64,000 nucleotides of DNA from Porodaedalea pini (GCA_002794775.1 NBAY01000045.1:62001-126000); one strand, 5' to 3'. Positions 22,426 to 34,170 are shown, numbered from the stretch's first letter. A program made the numbers and translations. The notes: generated by a model from the letters alone, not told the origin.

Positions 22426-22849
22426 TGTCAGAACTCGAACTTTCCCTTTTCTTTTATTTTCCCTTTTACCATTTCCTTTCTTTGAATCGCCCTTTTTCAT
22501 TATATTTAATCATCTTTCAAATCATTTCCCACGATTCCTTCACATGACCATCATTCATTCCATTCCGTCCGCCCATGTGACATTAGGTAATATAGTCTCA
22601 CGGTTGTCACTATATAAGGTCTCAGGAATTGCATGAACTCCTTGTTCTGCTTTTCCTCTTACCTCCGCGACGACCTAGGTGAGACTCGTCCCCCTTGTAT
22701 TAGTTTAGTCTTGTATTAATCCTCTTACCTCCGCAATGACCTAGCCTAAGTAAGCGTGTCCCAAGTCTACGCTCAAGTATAGCACGTCCCAGACAACAGT
22801 CAGCTAAGGCCTGCCCAGTCCAAGTCGTCTCCCGGACTCCTGCCTAACA
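22426..22849 (+). repeat. 5' LTR of copy B
   Basis: Starts TGTCAGAACTCG, ends TGCCTAACA, 424 bp. A TATATAAG box lies near 22612; the 11-nt GTTCTGCTTTT (22644-22654) is complementary to the primer site just after the LTR (22851-22861). Confidence 0.92.
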
Positions 22850-23567
22850 TAAAAGCAGAACCCCAGGCCCATCCCCAGCGTACGTTGTCACTGCCGACTC
22901 ACCTTCACTCGGTCTAGAGGAGTGCTCCCCTCGAAGGACTTGATGTGTAAACCCCCTGAACGACAAACCCTCAACCCTGCCCAGATGTTTTCGGATGTTT
23001 GTGTATTACATAAACACTTCAACCGACTTTTCTGACCCTGGCTCTCTGAATTAGCCTCTGGTGGAGCATGCACCTGATGTGGATGTGGGCAACCAGACAA
23101 GTACAAACCTCAACAGCAATCTCATTTGTGATCTTGCTCAGCTCCTACCACCTCGTCATCAACTTTGCTGATGAACCCATTCAACGTTGGCATAACCCCG
23201 GATTGAACGCACAGCCCATCCCTGTTCCCCCTCCGGTCTAGTCAAGATAGATCTCACAGAGGAACAACAGTGGGCCCTACCCTCATCCTCACGGTTTGAC
23301 CCAGACTGTGCTTCGTACGTCGCAACCGACAGTGAGCATGTCACCCACAACATCTGGTGGAGCGATGTCAGACACGCTTGGTACTTGACTAACAAACAAG
23401 CTCAATGAGTTCGGTGGGCGCCTCAAGCCCCTCGCGCACCATCGTCCCCTACCATCTCGACATCATCAGTCATCCTTCCCAGCGAACCAGGAGGCTATCA
23501 TACACCCCGTAGAGATTCATCACCGCCAACACCTCCCGAACACCTATCCCACACGCCAGCACTGACA
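22850..23567 (+). other. Copy B leader with primer-binding site and conserved gag 5' extension
   Basis: AAAAGCAGAAC (22851-22861) is the putative self-priming site. Downstream, from about 23245, the gag frame is readable upstream of its first ATG, with 'HNIWWSDVRHAWY' and 'RDSSPPTPPEH' conserved against copies A and C. No other gene. Confidence 0.7.
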
Positions 23568-24647
23568 ATGTTGACGTCTACGGGTTTCACTCAGCAACAA
23601 CAATGGGAGCTTGCAGCATTAATCACTGCAGCCTTTACTCAGCAAGCGGCGAATGTCCCTGCTGCACAAGCCGGGAATGCCCCGCCCCCCAACATTGACG
23701 TCGCTCAGCCATGCGAATTCGCTGGCAGTGATGATTACCTTGATTTCAAGCGCGAAGTCCTTCTCTTCATCTCGGCAAACCCGATGAGATATCCCTCATC
23801 ATCGAGCAAGATCTACATCGCACTCTCCTATCTCAAGGGTGGCAACACGTCGACGTGGGCGCAAAACTACGTCCAGGAATTCACAACAAGCGGGGTCATG
23901 AGTTTCACAGATAACTGGACCAGGTTCCAGGAATGACTGGACACCTCATTCGATGATCCGAACAGAAAGGAGAAGGCCCTGAAAGAATTCCGAGAGAAAA
24001 TTCAGAAGGACCTCTCGGCCGAGAAGTTCTTCCAGAAGCTCGATGTAATCATCAAGGCGGCAGACCTGAAGGACAACAGCGTAATCTGTGATCGCCTGAA
24101 ACACGCGATGAACATCGAGGTGGTCCATGGAGTGTTAAGGTCGACCCCGGTCCTGATGACATATGATGCCTGGAAGAAAAAGGCCATAGAGATCGATCAC
24201 AGTGAACAGCAGATTCGGGCCATCCAGTGAGGCCACGCACTACCCCTCCAGTGCCCTCTGCAGCAACAGGCGCCACCCGCTTGACGACCGTTCATGCCAC
24301 CACACTCCGACAAGCATGATGCAACTGGTATCACCTTTGGAGGTGCAGGCCAGCCAATGGATGTCTCGATGAATGAGGCACAATGCCGACGCGCATGCTG
24401 GATTTGCAGTGGGCTGGATCACTTTAAGAACAAGTGCCCGCAAGGAAAACCGATTATCCAGCGCATGCTGGAGCTGATGGCACCAGGCGAGCGTCGCCTC
24501 CTCACCGATGAGCTCGGCGCAATGAAGGAATCGGCCTTCAAGGAAGTCATAGACACTCAGAGGTTGACTGTGGAAGACTATGTGGAGGAAGAAGGTGATG
24601 ATGAAGAGGTCGTCGACTCACAGGGTTTTGCGAGTGGTCAGGTGTAG
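23568..24647 (+). pseudogene. Copy B gag, broken by nonsense codons
   Basis: The frame from ATG 23568 shows the capsid ('EFAGSDDYLDFKREVLLF', 'YIALSYLKGGNTSTWAQNY') and stops at a TGA (23935-23937) where copy C has CGA. The frame continues beyond with a second TGA near 24228 and another at about 24282. The zinc knuckle 'CWICSGLDHFKNKC' keeps CX2CX4HX4C. The slip heptamer GGGTTTT (24623-24629) and the downstream GGTCAG/CTGACC stem (24636-24641, 24660-24665) are retained. Confidence 0.9.
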
Positions 24648-27600
24648 CCACCAGGGCGACTGACCAAGAAGTTCCAAAGGTTTCAAGTTTGGATCTGTTA
24701 AGATATAGTCAACCGCCTGTACAATATCTAGATGCAAACAGCATCGATGACTTTCCCAACTACGAAAACCTTACCGGTGTGAGCGAAGAAGGCATCAAAG
24801 AGAAGTTGTTCATGAGGGGAACTGGCGGACACCAGCTGGACCTACTCCTGAATGTTGGACACAGCGTAGCGGGTGAGATGAGAGAGGTGGATGCGCATGC
24901 CCTTGTGGATTCGGGATGCACAGGATCATGCATCAACGTGAGGTTTGTCAAGCGATATGGGTTGGAGACCAAATGATACATTCGGCCCCTTGCAGTGCTC
25001 AATGCTGATGGCACACACAATGAAGCTGGGTTGATCAAAGAATACGTTGACGTTAAGCTTATGATTGGGCACCACAGGGAGAGGATTGTCCTTGCGGTGA
25101 CATCACTGGTGTCATCAAACATCTTCCTTGGTTATGATTGGCTTCGATGTCACAACCCGGAGGTCGACTGGGAGACGGGTTTGATTGAATTCACCCATTG
25201 TCCGGAGGAGTGCACAATCGAGAAGGAGGATGTGAAAGAAATGAGGAGGGTGAGAGAGGTGCAAATGGACAAGACGTCCTGGCCTGCATACCTCAACAAC
25301 TACGCCGACGTCTTCTTGGAGAAGGGATTTGAGAAGTTGCCTGAACACCGACCATGGGACCACGTCATCGATCTGAAGCCCGACTTCAAGCCCAGCGACT
25401 GCAAGATCTACCCACTCATGCCAACAGAGCAGCAGTCACTCAAGGACTTCCTAGATGAGAACTTGAAGTCTGGTCGCATCCGAAGGTCCATATCGCCCAT
25501 GGCGTCACCTTTCTTCTTCATTAAGAAAGCCGACAAATCACTACGCCAGATTCAGGACTACCGTAAGCTCAATGACGGAACGATCAAGAACAAATATCCC
25601 CTCCCCCTCATTGACAAGCTTGTCGACAAGGTCAAGAAAGCGAAGTTCATCACGAAGCTTGACCTTTGCTGGGGATACTACAACATCCGGATCTGTGAAG
25701 GTGACAAATGGAAGGCAGTGTTCCGCACAAATATGGGCCTCTTCAAACCAACAGTCATGTTCTTTGGCCTCTGTAATGCACCGGCGACTTTCCAGGCCTT
25801 CGTAAACCACATTTTCAAGGGACTGATCTAAGACAACCTGATCATCGTCTACCTCGATGATATCCTAATCCTCTCTCAGACTCTCGAGGAACATATTGAG
25901 ATGTCGAGGCGCGTCCTTCAGATCCTGCGAGAAAATGGCCTGTACCTGAAGCCCGAAAAGTGTGAGTTTGATGCCAAGGTTGTAAAGTACCTCGGACACA
26001 TCATCGGCAACGGTGAGATCAAGGCTGACCTGGCAAAGACAGAGGCAATTGTGGACTGGCCCGTCCCACGAAACGTTAAACAACTACAGCAGTTCCTTGG
26101 CATGGGCAACTGGCTGCGACGCTTCGTCAAGGACTACAGCAAGGTAGTCCACCCGTTAACATCGCTGACAGGCAAGAAGGACTGGGTATGGGAGACCGAA
26201 CAGCAGGAAGCGTTCGAGGAGCTGAGACAACGTCTCTGCTCACCTCCAGTCCTGGCCTGTCATGGACGCTTTTTAAATTATCTTATCTTATCATATCTTA
26301 TCCATCCATCACTAATCACGCTTATTCCTGCTTACTCATTATTCATTACGCTCCTTCTCGCACTATCCTTACTCGCTGACCGATCCTATGATTTCATTAT
26401 TCTATGAAGTTCCACGACGTTCTATCATCTATCCTTATGTAGTAGTTAATTCCCTGGTCCGTGCGCAGCCGCTGAAGGGTATATAAGTAGGTAGTCCTCC
26501 TGTACTTATCCCCTAGTTTCGACCTGGTCAATTCTACCTGGCTACGTCCAGAAGCTGCTCCTTATCTCCGCGCTGTGTCAGTTCCCCCTGGCTCACCGCT
26601 CTCTCTCTTGTCTCCCTCCTCCTCTGACTGAGTTCCGCGTGACCCGGCTACCATTTGCGTACCCGTAGTCCGTCGCTGACAGGCCATCGCCAACGACGAG
26701 GGCCCTTTCCGCGTCAAAGCGGACTCATCAAACTTCGCACTTGGAGGCGTGTTGTTGCAGAAACAGGAAGGCAAGTGGAGGGTGGTCGCCTACAGGTTGG
26801 AGGCGCTCCTGCCGGCGGAACGAAACTATGAGATCTACGATAAGGAGATGCTCGCAATCGTTTTGGCACTCAAGGAGTGGAGGCAGTACCTCCTCGGCGC
26901 CCGTCACACTATCGAGATCTGGTCTGATCATGCCAACCTCACCTACTTCAAGTCGGCACAGAAGCTGAGCTATCACCAAGCTCGCTGGCAAACCGAACTC
27001 GAAGAATTCGACTTCCACCTCAAACATAAATCGGGGAAGACGGTGGGCAAGGCGGATCTGCTGTCACGCAAAGTGGGCTACGATGAGGGCAAGGATGACA
27101 ATGATGGCGTCATTTTCATCAAGGAAAAGTGGCTGAACCGTGGGGTGGTCAGAACGTCACATGATGAGGTGTTTGACAGAGTGGGTGAAGTGCAGAGGGC
27201 GCAGCACGAGTCGGAAAGGCCGACAGGTATGATGGAGGTCAACGGGTTGTGGCAGATGAAGGGCAAGGTATATGTGCCATTGACGATGAAGGAAGCAGTA
27301 CTGTGGGAGTGCCATGACTCGGTTCTGGCAGGACACCCAGGGGCATCAAAGACGGTGGAGCTTGTTCGCCGGGACTTCTGGTGGGCATCAATGTTCTTGG
27401 ATGTCTGGGCATACGTTCGAGGTTGTGATTGTTGTCAAAGAACAAAGGCTCTGAGAATGTCAAGGTCGAGACCATTACATCCAAACGCGGTCCCCGAGGG
27501 CCCTTGGGAAATTGTCACGATCAACCTCATCAGAGAACTCCTAGACTCGAAGGGACACAACGCCATCTGTGTCTTTGTGGACAGGTTTTCAAAACAGATG

Positions 27601-28671
27601 CACGCGATCCCAATGACAACGAAGCTGTCAGTGGAAGGCATGGCTCAGTTATACCGTGACCACGTCTTCTGCCTCCACGGCCTACCAAAAAAGATCATCC
27701 ACGACCGAGGCACACAGTTTGACGCATCAATGATGAAGGAGCTGTACAAACTCCTACGCATCGAAGGCAACCCATCGACAGCATACCACCCGTAGACGGA
27801 CGGTCAAACGGAACATGTCAACCAAGAGCTCGAACAATATCTCCAGCTCTTTGTTGACCATCAGCAATCGGACTGGAAAGACTGGCTCCCCCTCGCAGAG
27901 TTCGCTTACAATAATCGCGAACACTCAGCAATGAAGATGTCCCCTTTCTATGCAAACACAGGACGTCACCCTATGAGCTTCGACACCGTATGAACCTCCT
28001 CTGCCAACATGTCAGCAGAAGAATTTGCGAAGCACATTAAGGAAACTCATCGTGTTGTGAAGGACAATCTGGTCAAGGCGGCGGAGGACATGAAGCGTTA
28101 CCACGACCAAATGGCAGGAGCATCGGTAGAATACAAGGCCGGAGACAAGGTCTTCCTCGATGGACGAAATATCAGCACAGACTTGCCGACGAAGAAACTT
28201 GCTGACAAGTGGTATGGCCCCTTCAACATCATCAACAAAGTGGGAGCAAGCGCTTATAAACTCAAGCTCCCAAAGCGATGGAAAAAGGTCCACCCTGTAT
28301 TCAACAAGGCTTTGTTGAAACCAGCCATCGAACCGTCCTTCGAGAGCCAAAAACAGCCGCCTCCACCGCTGCCAGACATCGTCGAGAATGAAGAGGAGTA
28401 TGAGGTTGAGGAAGTCATAGACTCATGTCTGCACCGAGGAAAATTACAGTACCTCGTAAAATGGGTCGGATACAATGAATCGACTTGGCAGCCCAAGACA
28501 GACTTTGGCGAGAATGCAAAAGAGGCGATCACTGAATTTTATCTCAAACACCCCGGTGCCCCATGCAAACTTGATATCCCTCGCTCACGACTCCATCCAC
28601 TCTTTGTCAGCACCGAGCCAGACGACCGCGATCTTGGTTGGTCAGGACACCCAACCTTGAGGGGGGGATAA
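24640..28671 (+). pseudogene. Copy B pol: PR-RT-RH-IN-chromodomain, interrupted
   Basis: Protease 'LVDSGCTGSCINVRF' is followed by TGA at 24974-24976 (copy C CGA). RT keeps 'IVYLDDILIL' but a TAA replaces a tyrosine just upstream (25829-25831). RNase H is split by the solo LTR (26258-26685) between 'SPPVLA' and 'IANDEGPF'. Integrase keeps the zinc finger, 'VFVDRFSKQMHAI' and 'IIHDRGTQFDASMM', with TAG at 27793-27795 in the 'HPQTDGQTE' motif and TGA at about 27990. The C-terminal chromodomain ('YEVEEVIDSCLHRGKLQYL', 'KWVGYNESTWQPK') is intact to the stop at 28671. Confidence 0.9.
26258..26681 (+). repeat. Solo LTR of a different family inside copy B RNase H
   Basis: The block starts TGTCATGGACG and ends CGTCGCTGACA, is flanked on both sides by GGCC (26254-26257, 26682-26685), and interrupts the coding sequence exactly at those bases. 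A TATATAAG box lies at about 26480. It is unrelated by eye to the copy A/B/C LTRs. Its internal region is absent, so it is a solo LTR left by LTR-LTR recombination. The target duplication is 4 bp, unlike the 5 bp of copies B and C. Confidence 0.85.
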
Positions 28672-29095
28672 TGTCAGAACTCGAACTTTCCCTTTTCTTT
28701 TATTTTCCCTTTTACCATTTCCTTTCTTTGAATTGCCCTTTTTCATTATATTTAATCATCTTTCAAATCATTTCCCACGATTCCTTCACATGACCATCAT
28801 TCATTCCATTCCGTCCGCCCATGTGACATTAGGTAATATAGTCTCACGGTTGTCACTATATAAGGTCTCAGGAATTGCATGAACTCCTTGTTCTGCTTTT
28901 CCTCTTACCTCCGCGATGACCTAGGTGAGACTCGTCCCCCTTGTATTAGTTTAGTCTTGTATTAATCCTCTTACCTCCATGACGACCTAGCCTGAGTAAG
29001 CATGTCCCGAGTCTATGCTCGAGTATAGCACGTCCCAGACGACAGTCAGCTGAGGCCTGCCCAGTCCGAGTCATCTCCCGGACTCCTGCCTAACA
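28672..29095 (+). repeat. 3' LTR of copy B
   Basis: It begins right after the pol stop (28669-28671), preceded by the purine run at 28659-28668. It ends CCTAACA and is followed by the target duplication AGTAG. It carries CpG-to-TpG/CpA changes that differ from those in the 5' LTR. Confidence 0.92.
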
Positions 29096-29468
29096 AGTAG
29101 GCATGCAGCAGTCCAGCAAATGTCAGCATAGAGCAAACGGCATCGGCGCCAGTGCGATTCATTCTTTCTGCATGTCCATTCATTTCATGACGGTACGGTA
29201 CCATTAGGTGATGGTGTATACCATTATTTCGGTTGAAAGTATTCATGGCCGAATTGACAAACTCGGTACTGTTGTCGCTGTGTAACGCCTTGATACTGGT
29301 ACCGAATTGTGTATGGAATTCGGAGCAGAGAGCCATCCATAGATTCAGGATTGTTTGACCATCTTTTGATTTGAGAGCATGAACTTTAATGTAGTTGGAG
29401 TATTCGTCAATGAATTTGAGGGATATGTCAGCCCCAGAGAAAGACTTATGACCGATGAATTCAAGATC
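29096..29468 (-). pseudogene. Copia integrase core fragment
   Basis: On - the frame reads 'LEFIGHKSFSGADISLKFI', 'KVHALKSKDGQTILNLWM', 'IKALHSDNSTEFVN' and 'HEMNGHAERMNRTGADAV', the D...D...E core of a copia integrase (second D in HSDN, E in HAERMNR). It is cut on the right by pogo copy 1 and on the left by copy B. Confidence 0.88.
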
Positions 29469-29470
29469 TA

Positions 29471-31859
29471 CAGTCGAACCTCTCATTAAGAATTACTGTC
29501 GATAAGAATTTCCTCTGGTTAAGAATAGAAATTTCAGTCCACCAAGTCGGTAGACAGTAAATTCAGGGTCCAATAAGAATAAATTCTCATTAAGAAATAA
29601 GAATAAGAATTTGTACAAAAACATAAGGGAAAATTCTTATTGAGAGGTCACTTAGTCACGTGAAAGTTGCACATAATCAAGCCATGGAGGACATGCAAAA
29701 AAAGGGTAGCACATTTTCCTCCCTGCTAGACAGCTCCTCGACACTCTTCTACCCACTTCAGAATGTCTACAGAGCTTGGCTGTGCACAGAACCCCAATGG
29801 ATCACTCAAAGAAGCTAGTGAAATCAGCTTTACCCATTCCCACAGTGCTTCTCCCGTTGATCTCAGCACTCCACTGCCATCCATTGCTGCCACTCCCACC
29901 ATAACACCAGTGACTCCCACACCCATGGTGTCCATCAAAGAAGTGCCTGAGAAGCCTTCTGCCAGCAGGGTTCCAAAGCCTAGAATGCTTGGCAAGTGGT
30001 CTAGCACAGCGGTAATCCACTCAGTTCAGAAGTGGGTCCGTTACACTACCGGTGACAAACTCGAGGTTCTCGAATTCATTTTGGGTCCAGGCCAAAATCT
30101 CAAAGATGAGGAGGTTGTGGATCATTTCAGGAGTCACTTTCCCAAAATCAATCAGTCTATGGTTTGGAAATGGAGGAATGAACAACAAAAAATCTGGTCA
30201 TCTGTCAAGAGCAATCCCAACCAAATTTTCTACAAATGGACTGGCATTGCCAAAGCTGTCAAGTTTCCAAAACTTGAAGAAATGCTTGTTTTATTTGTCC
30301 GGACATCTCAGGACCGTCTCAAGATTTCCGCAGAAGTACTTCAGGTCAAGGCAAAATAATTCACAGATATGCTTGGAATACCCCTAGACGAGCAGTTAAG
30401 TCTATCAAATGGTTGGGTTACATCGTTTAAGGACCAAAATGGAATCTGGGAGTATAAACTCCATGGGGAAGCAGCCTCTGTTGCTCCAGAAGCAGTTGAA
30501 GCAGCAAGGGAGCAGCTCAAGGTCAAACTTGCTTCCTTCAGCTGGCGAGATGTGTACAATTTTAACAAAACTGGACTGTTCTATTGGATGCCACCAGATA
30601 AATCACTGGCTACTCAACAGATGTCTGGTGGGAAAGGGGACAAAACACGGATATCACTTGGATTTATTGCAAATGCAGATGGTTCAGATATCTGAGAACC
30701 TTTATTTATTGGTCATGCCTGGCGGCCTCGATGCTTCAATAAGAAGGATGGATACGATTTGGGATTCATGTATTACTACAATAAGAAGGCATGGATGACA
30801 GGAATTATTTTTGAGCTGTGAGCATTTCAAATTTTATTAATGGATTTTTCATGTCTAACTTAAATTTGAAGGTTTCTCGAGGATCTGGATAAGGAAATGT
30901 GTCAGCAGAACCACAATGTCTGTCTTACAATTGATAACGTGCCATCACACATCTTTGATGCCTCAATACTCACAAATGTTGAGGTCATCTTTCTTGATCT
31001 GAACATGACTTCCCATATCTAGCCTATGGATGCCAGAATTATTCGTGCATTTAAAGCTCAATACTGCCACTTATACATTCTCCTGGCCCTCAATTGCTAT
31101 GAAAATGGAGAACAAAATATTTATCATATTGACCAGCTCCAAGCCATGAACCTGGTCAATCAGGCTTGGGCAAAAATCACATCTGAAACCGTATCAAACT
31201 GCTGGAAACATGCTAGAATTCTTAACACTTCTTCAGGACCGATTAATCCAGCCATTAACGGTGATTCTGGGATCAACCAGGCTGTTACCGAGTTAGCGGG
31301 TGCTCTCAAAGAGCTTTCTGTCCAGGCAATTGCATCAAAAAATGTGCCAACTGTTGAGGAGCTTCTCAATATTGATGCTGAGGATGTTACAGAAGCAGAA
31401 TGGACAGATGCCGAAATTCTTCAGCAGGTGGAAATCAGTTCACGTGAGGCTTCTGGTGAGCATATACCAGAACTAGAGGCACCTGGACCAGAACCAGAAC
31501 CACTCATGGGCCTTCCCGAGGCTTGTAATGCCCTTACCTGACTTGATCAACTCTTTCAAAGCGAAGCAGGGCCGGAGTATGCTCAAGCTTGAGTCCTCCT
31601 TCCAAAACTTCATTGGGACCTTCAGAGATGCATTAATAGATCAATGGGACAGTCTGACCTTCATTCATTTTTCCATAAAGAAACATAGTTTGATTTTTAT
31701 TCTATGAACAAGCCTGTATATAATGTGAATGTATGCACCCATGCGCGTGGGTGAATACATCACGTGCACTTTATGTAAGAATTCTCGTTAAGAATTACCT
31801 TTCAATAAGAATAGACTGACTTGTCCACCGAGGCCTATTCTTAATGAGAGGTTCAACTG
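29471..31859 (+). mobile_element. Pogo-like (Tc1/mariner) DNA transposon, copy 1
   Basis: Terminal inverted repeats read CAGTCGAACCTCTCATTAAG at the left and the same on the reverse strand at the right (CAGTTGAACC...). The element is 2,389 bp with target TA at 29469-29470 and 31860-31861, as for pogo/Tc1. It interrupts the copia integrase. Additional RTTAAGAATT words recur near both ends. An almost identical, inverted second copy lies at 56091-58479. The transposase is dead. Confidence 0.93.
29763..31541 (+). pseudogene. Pogo/Tigger-like transposase, multiple stops, catalytic D1 to N
   Basis: Reading starts at 29763 with a low-complexity Ser/Thr/Pro N-terminus, then a psq/CENP-B-like DNA-binding part ('HFRSHFPKINQSMVWKW', 'FPKLEEMLVLFVRTSQDRL'). 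A TAA after 'QVKAK' (30357-30359) interrupts it. The continuation holds 'WVTSFKDQNGIW' and 'VYNFNKTGLFYWMPP', where the usual catalytic Asp-Glu (NFDETGLFY) reads Asn-Lys. A TGA after 'GSDI' (30693-30695) follows, then an intron-like gap (about 30818-30870), 'CLTIDNVPSH' (second D kept), a TAG before 'PMDARIIRAFKAQY' (third D kept), and the C-terminal part to about 31541. The same stops occur in copy 2. Confidence 0.88.
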
Positions 31860-31861
31860 TA

Positions 31862-32760
31862 CATGGATAATGTCACCTGGTCTGGTGGCATGAAGTTTGC
31901 GAGTTTTGGAAGAAGTGGTGGCCATTTTTGATGACACACAGGTAGCACACCTTTTTGGGTCTTCTTCCTTGAGTATTAGCAAACCTGAGGCGACGTGTTC
32001 ATGCTGTACCTCACGAATTCTTTCCGAACCGAAGTGCACTAGGCGCTGATGCCAGATATGTAGTGGCTGCACTGTGTCTGTTATTGGGCTCACTATATGC
32101 ACCATTTCGGATCCAACATGCATCTTCATGATCCACTGGTTTTCGCAAATGAAGCCTACAGCGACCTGAATTCCATCTTTCAACAAGAAACATTCTCTTT
32201 CAAATGAAGTAAACCTACAGCCACTTTCATCAAGTTTTGAGAGAGACAGCAAGTTATGCGCTAGATCCGGAACATGGAGTACGTTATGGATGGGGACCTT
32301 AATAATATTCTCATTATGTTCGAAACGAGCCATCATGGACCCTCGACCAATTGCCTGAATCATTTCGCCTCTCTGGGCTGTCTGAACGTAGACGTGTTCG
32401 ACAGGTGTGTATGCATAGAAATTGTCCTTGTCTCTTGTCATGTGAGATGAAGCTCCTGAGTCAAGTATCCATGAATTCCTGTTGATTGTGTTCTTGAAAT
32501 TGAATACTGCATATGCAAAGTGACATTCTGGTACCGATGCTTCCATAGATGCAATTTGGGCTGTTTCAGGCACATTAGAGATGCTTGGCATAATGATCAT
32601 GTTGGCTACTTGAGCTCGCTCCTTCTGAAGTTCGATAATTTGAGTGTCAATCTGGGCAGTTCAGTTTGCACGTTCTTTATTGGCAAATTCTGCTGGGACC
32701 TTATATCCAGGAGGATGTTTGTGTACAGCTCCCCCTCCAGGTGCCCAGCAGTTCTGAACT
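31862..32760 (-). pseudogene. Copia protease and GAG-pre-integrase region
   Basis: On - the frame reads 'SWILDSGASSHMTRDKDNF', the copia retropepsin (DSG), then 'KVPIHNVLHVPDLAHNLL' and 'SLSKLDESGCRFTSF', and the GAG-pre-integrase zinc-binding region 'LHIWHQRLVHFGSERI' and 'KRCATCVSSKMA'. It ends at the pogo insertion. Upstream, at about 32780-32740, a CCHC-like knuckle 'CPNCK*GTHSVQNC' is broken by a stop. Confidence 0.88.
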
Positions 32761-32764
32761 GAGT

Positions 32765-33690
32765 GTGTTCCTCATTTACAATTGGGGCACAGAGTTCTTG
32801 TTGAACGTTCACGCCTGCCACTGCATCCCTGAGTATTGATTTGGAGAGCAGATTCAGTTTTCTTTATTGCACCATAACCTTGAGCTTCTTGGAGTTCCAA
32901 AGTAGAGATCAGATCTTCAGGGTTGTGCATAACCGTGCCATATAGCATGAGCTGCTTCCATTCTGGGTGATTGGTGAGGGACTGAAGAATGATCGCGTGC
33001 CACTTGGGAGAAGTAAGGACGATCCCACAATTAACACACTCGGCTCGGAGCTGGCAAAGCTTGAAGACATGGTCACAAAGAGATTTGCCTTCCACTATCC
33101 ATTTAGAATGCAGGCGTGCATTGGCTGTGGTCTCCGCTAAGATGGAGCACTTACCGAACCTATTGTTTATGATTCTCCAGAGATCCACAGCCGTAGCAAC
33201 ATTGGGACACAGTTTGCCATAGAGAGAGGAATGAATATTGAGCGCTAGTTGCCCTTTAGCAAGCATGTCGATCTGGTACCAGCTCTCGAAGGCCTCCAGT
33301 CCGTCAGATGGATTCAGCTGAGGGATCAAGCCGGTTGCATGGCCAAACCAGTTATTGCTGATTAGAATTATCTCTTGGATGCTCTTCCATGCAAAGAAAT
33401 TAGACTCAGTGGGCTTGAGATGGTTTTCAGCACTGAATTCCTTGATTCAGTAGTCCTCAGAATGCTTGTGGTGTGCCACATGTATAGCTTGTGCGGACGA
33501 TGCATTGTTGAAAGGGTTCATGAAGAGTCCAAATGGGGAAGGAGGACGGCTGGGCAGTACTGGAAGAGACTTTTTGGTTGGAACTGGAGAAGCTGCGGCT
33601 GACTGCACTCGAGAAGAAAAATTCGCCGACAAGATTCTCGAGGAAATATGAGAGCTGACCATATAGGGTTTGGCGGAAGACATGTCGATG
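32765..33690 (-). pseudogene. Copia gag
   Basis: It starts near 33683 ('MSSAKPYMVSSHISS'). A Ser/Pro-rich head leads to 'HSEDY', a TGA at about 33447, and then the capsid-like region 'SNFFAWKSIQEIIL', 'FESWYQIDMLAKGQLAL', 'CPNVATAVDLWRIINNRFG', 'GKSLCDHVFKLCQLRAE' (UBN2-type copia Gag). One nonsense codon, otherwise well preserved. Confidence 0.8.
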
Positions 33691-33947
33691 ATGGAGCTAA
33701 TTTGAGATAACAAAGTCAACAGGCTAAGTGATCATAGATGGATATTACTCAGCAGTGCCACCTCACTCTCTATCGTCAGGGACGGGGTTCAGCTTTCAAC
33801 GCTCGGTGTTCTGTTCGAGTGCCACGGATCCAAGGCGAACGATGGAAGCTGTTGGTTATTCCTAGCTTGTTGTCCTCTGGTTTGCATCAACAGGGTTTTG
33901 ATATAGATGAGGTGTGCAGTGGTTTAAGACGCAAGGCTCATAACCTA

Positions 33948-34162
33948 ATGGTTTCTGAATAGAATATATGCTCAGTTGAACGTAGTGTATACAACTCTGA
34001 TTGATATACCTGAATAGAATATATGCTAGGTAATGTGAATGAATATAGGAAAATAAGGAATGTAACGAGACGCTCACCTCAGTTGAACGTAGTGTATACA
34101 ACTGAGGTGGCAGAGCGAGCGGCTGGCAGAATATATGCTCAACCAGAAAAGGGAATTCGGAC
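33948..34162 (-). repeat. Probable remnant of the copia 5' LTR with direct repeats
   Basis: This lies upstream of the putative primer site on -. The 20-mer CAGTTGAACGTAGTGTATAC occurs twice (about 33973 and 34081), and GAATAGAATATATGCT occurs around 33957 and 34014. No matching LTR was found at the other end of the element. It abuts the KDZ target site (34163-34170). Confidence 0.4.
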
Positions 34163-34170
34163 TGAAAGGA

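Larger units (their letters stand above)
22426..29095 (+). mobile_element. Ty3/gypsy chromovirus 'copy B', full length, decayed
   Basis: Two 424-bp LTRs (22426-22849 and 28672-29095) flank gag and pol. The 5-bp target duplication AGTAG (22421-22425, 29096-29100) proves insertion into the copia element. The LTRs differ at roughly 15 sites, all transitions, nearly all at positions that are CpG in copy C. Gag and pol carry several nonsense codons, mostly CGA to TGA. A solo LTR of another family sits in RNase H (26258-26681). Primer site at 22851-22861; polypurine tract at 28659-28668. Confidence 0.95.
20287..33950 (-). mobile_element. Decayed Ty1/copia element on -, interrupted by copy B and pogo copy 1
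   Basis: In order on -: gag (about 33690-32765), protease and GAG-pre-integrase (32760-31862), [pogo 1], integrase (29468-29096), [copy B], RT and RNase H (22425-20287). The order PR-IN-RT-RH defines Ty1/copia. A GGTTATGAGCC-type sequence (- strand, about 33934-33944) just upstream of gag could be the primer-binding site. The gene is open only in pieces. LTR ends are not clear; 33948-34162 may hold a remnant of the 5' LTR. Confidence 0.85.
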
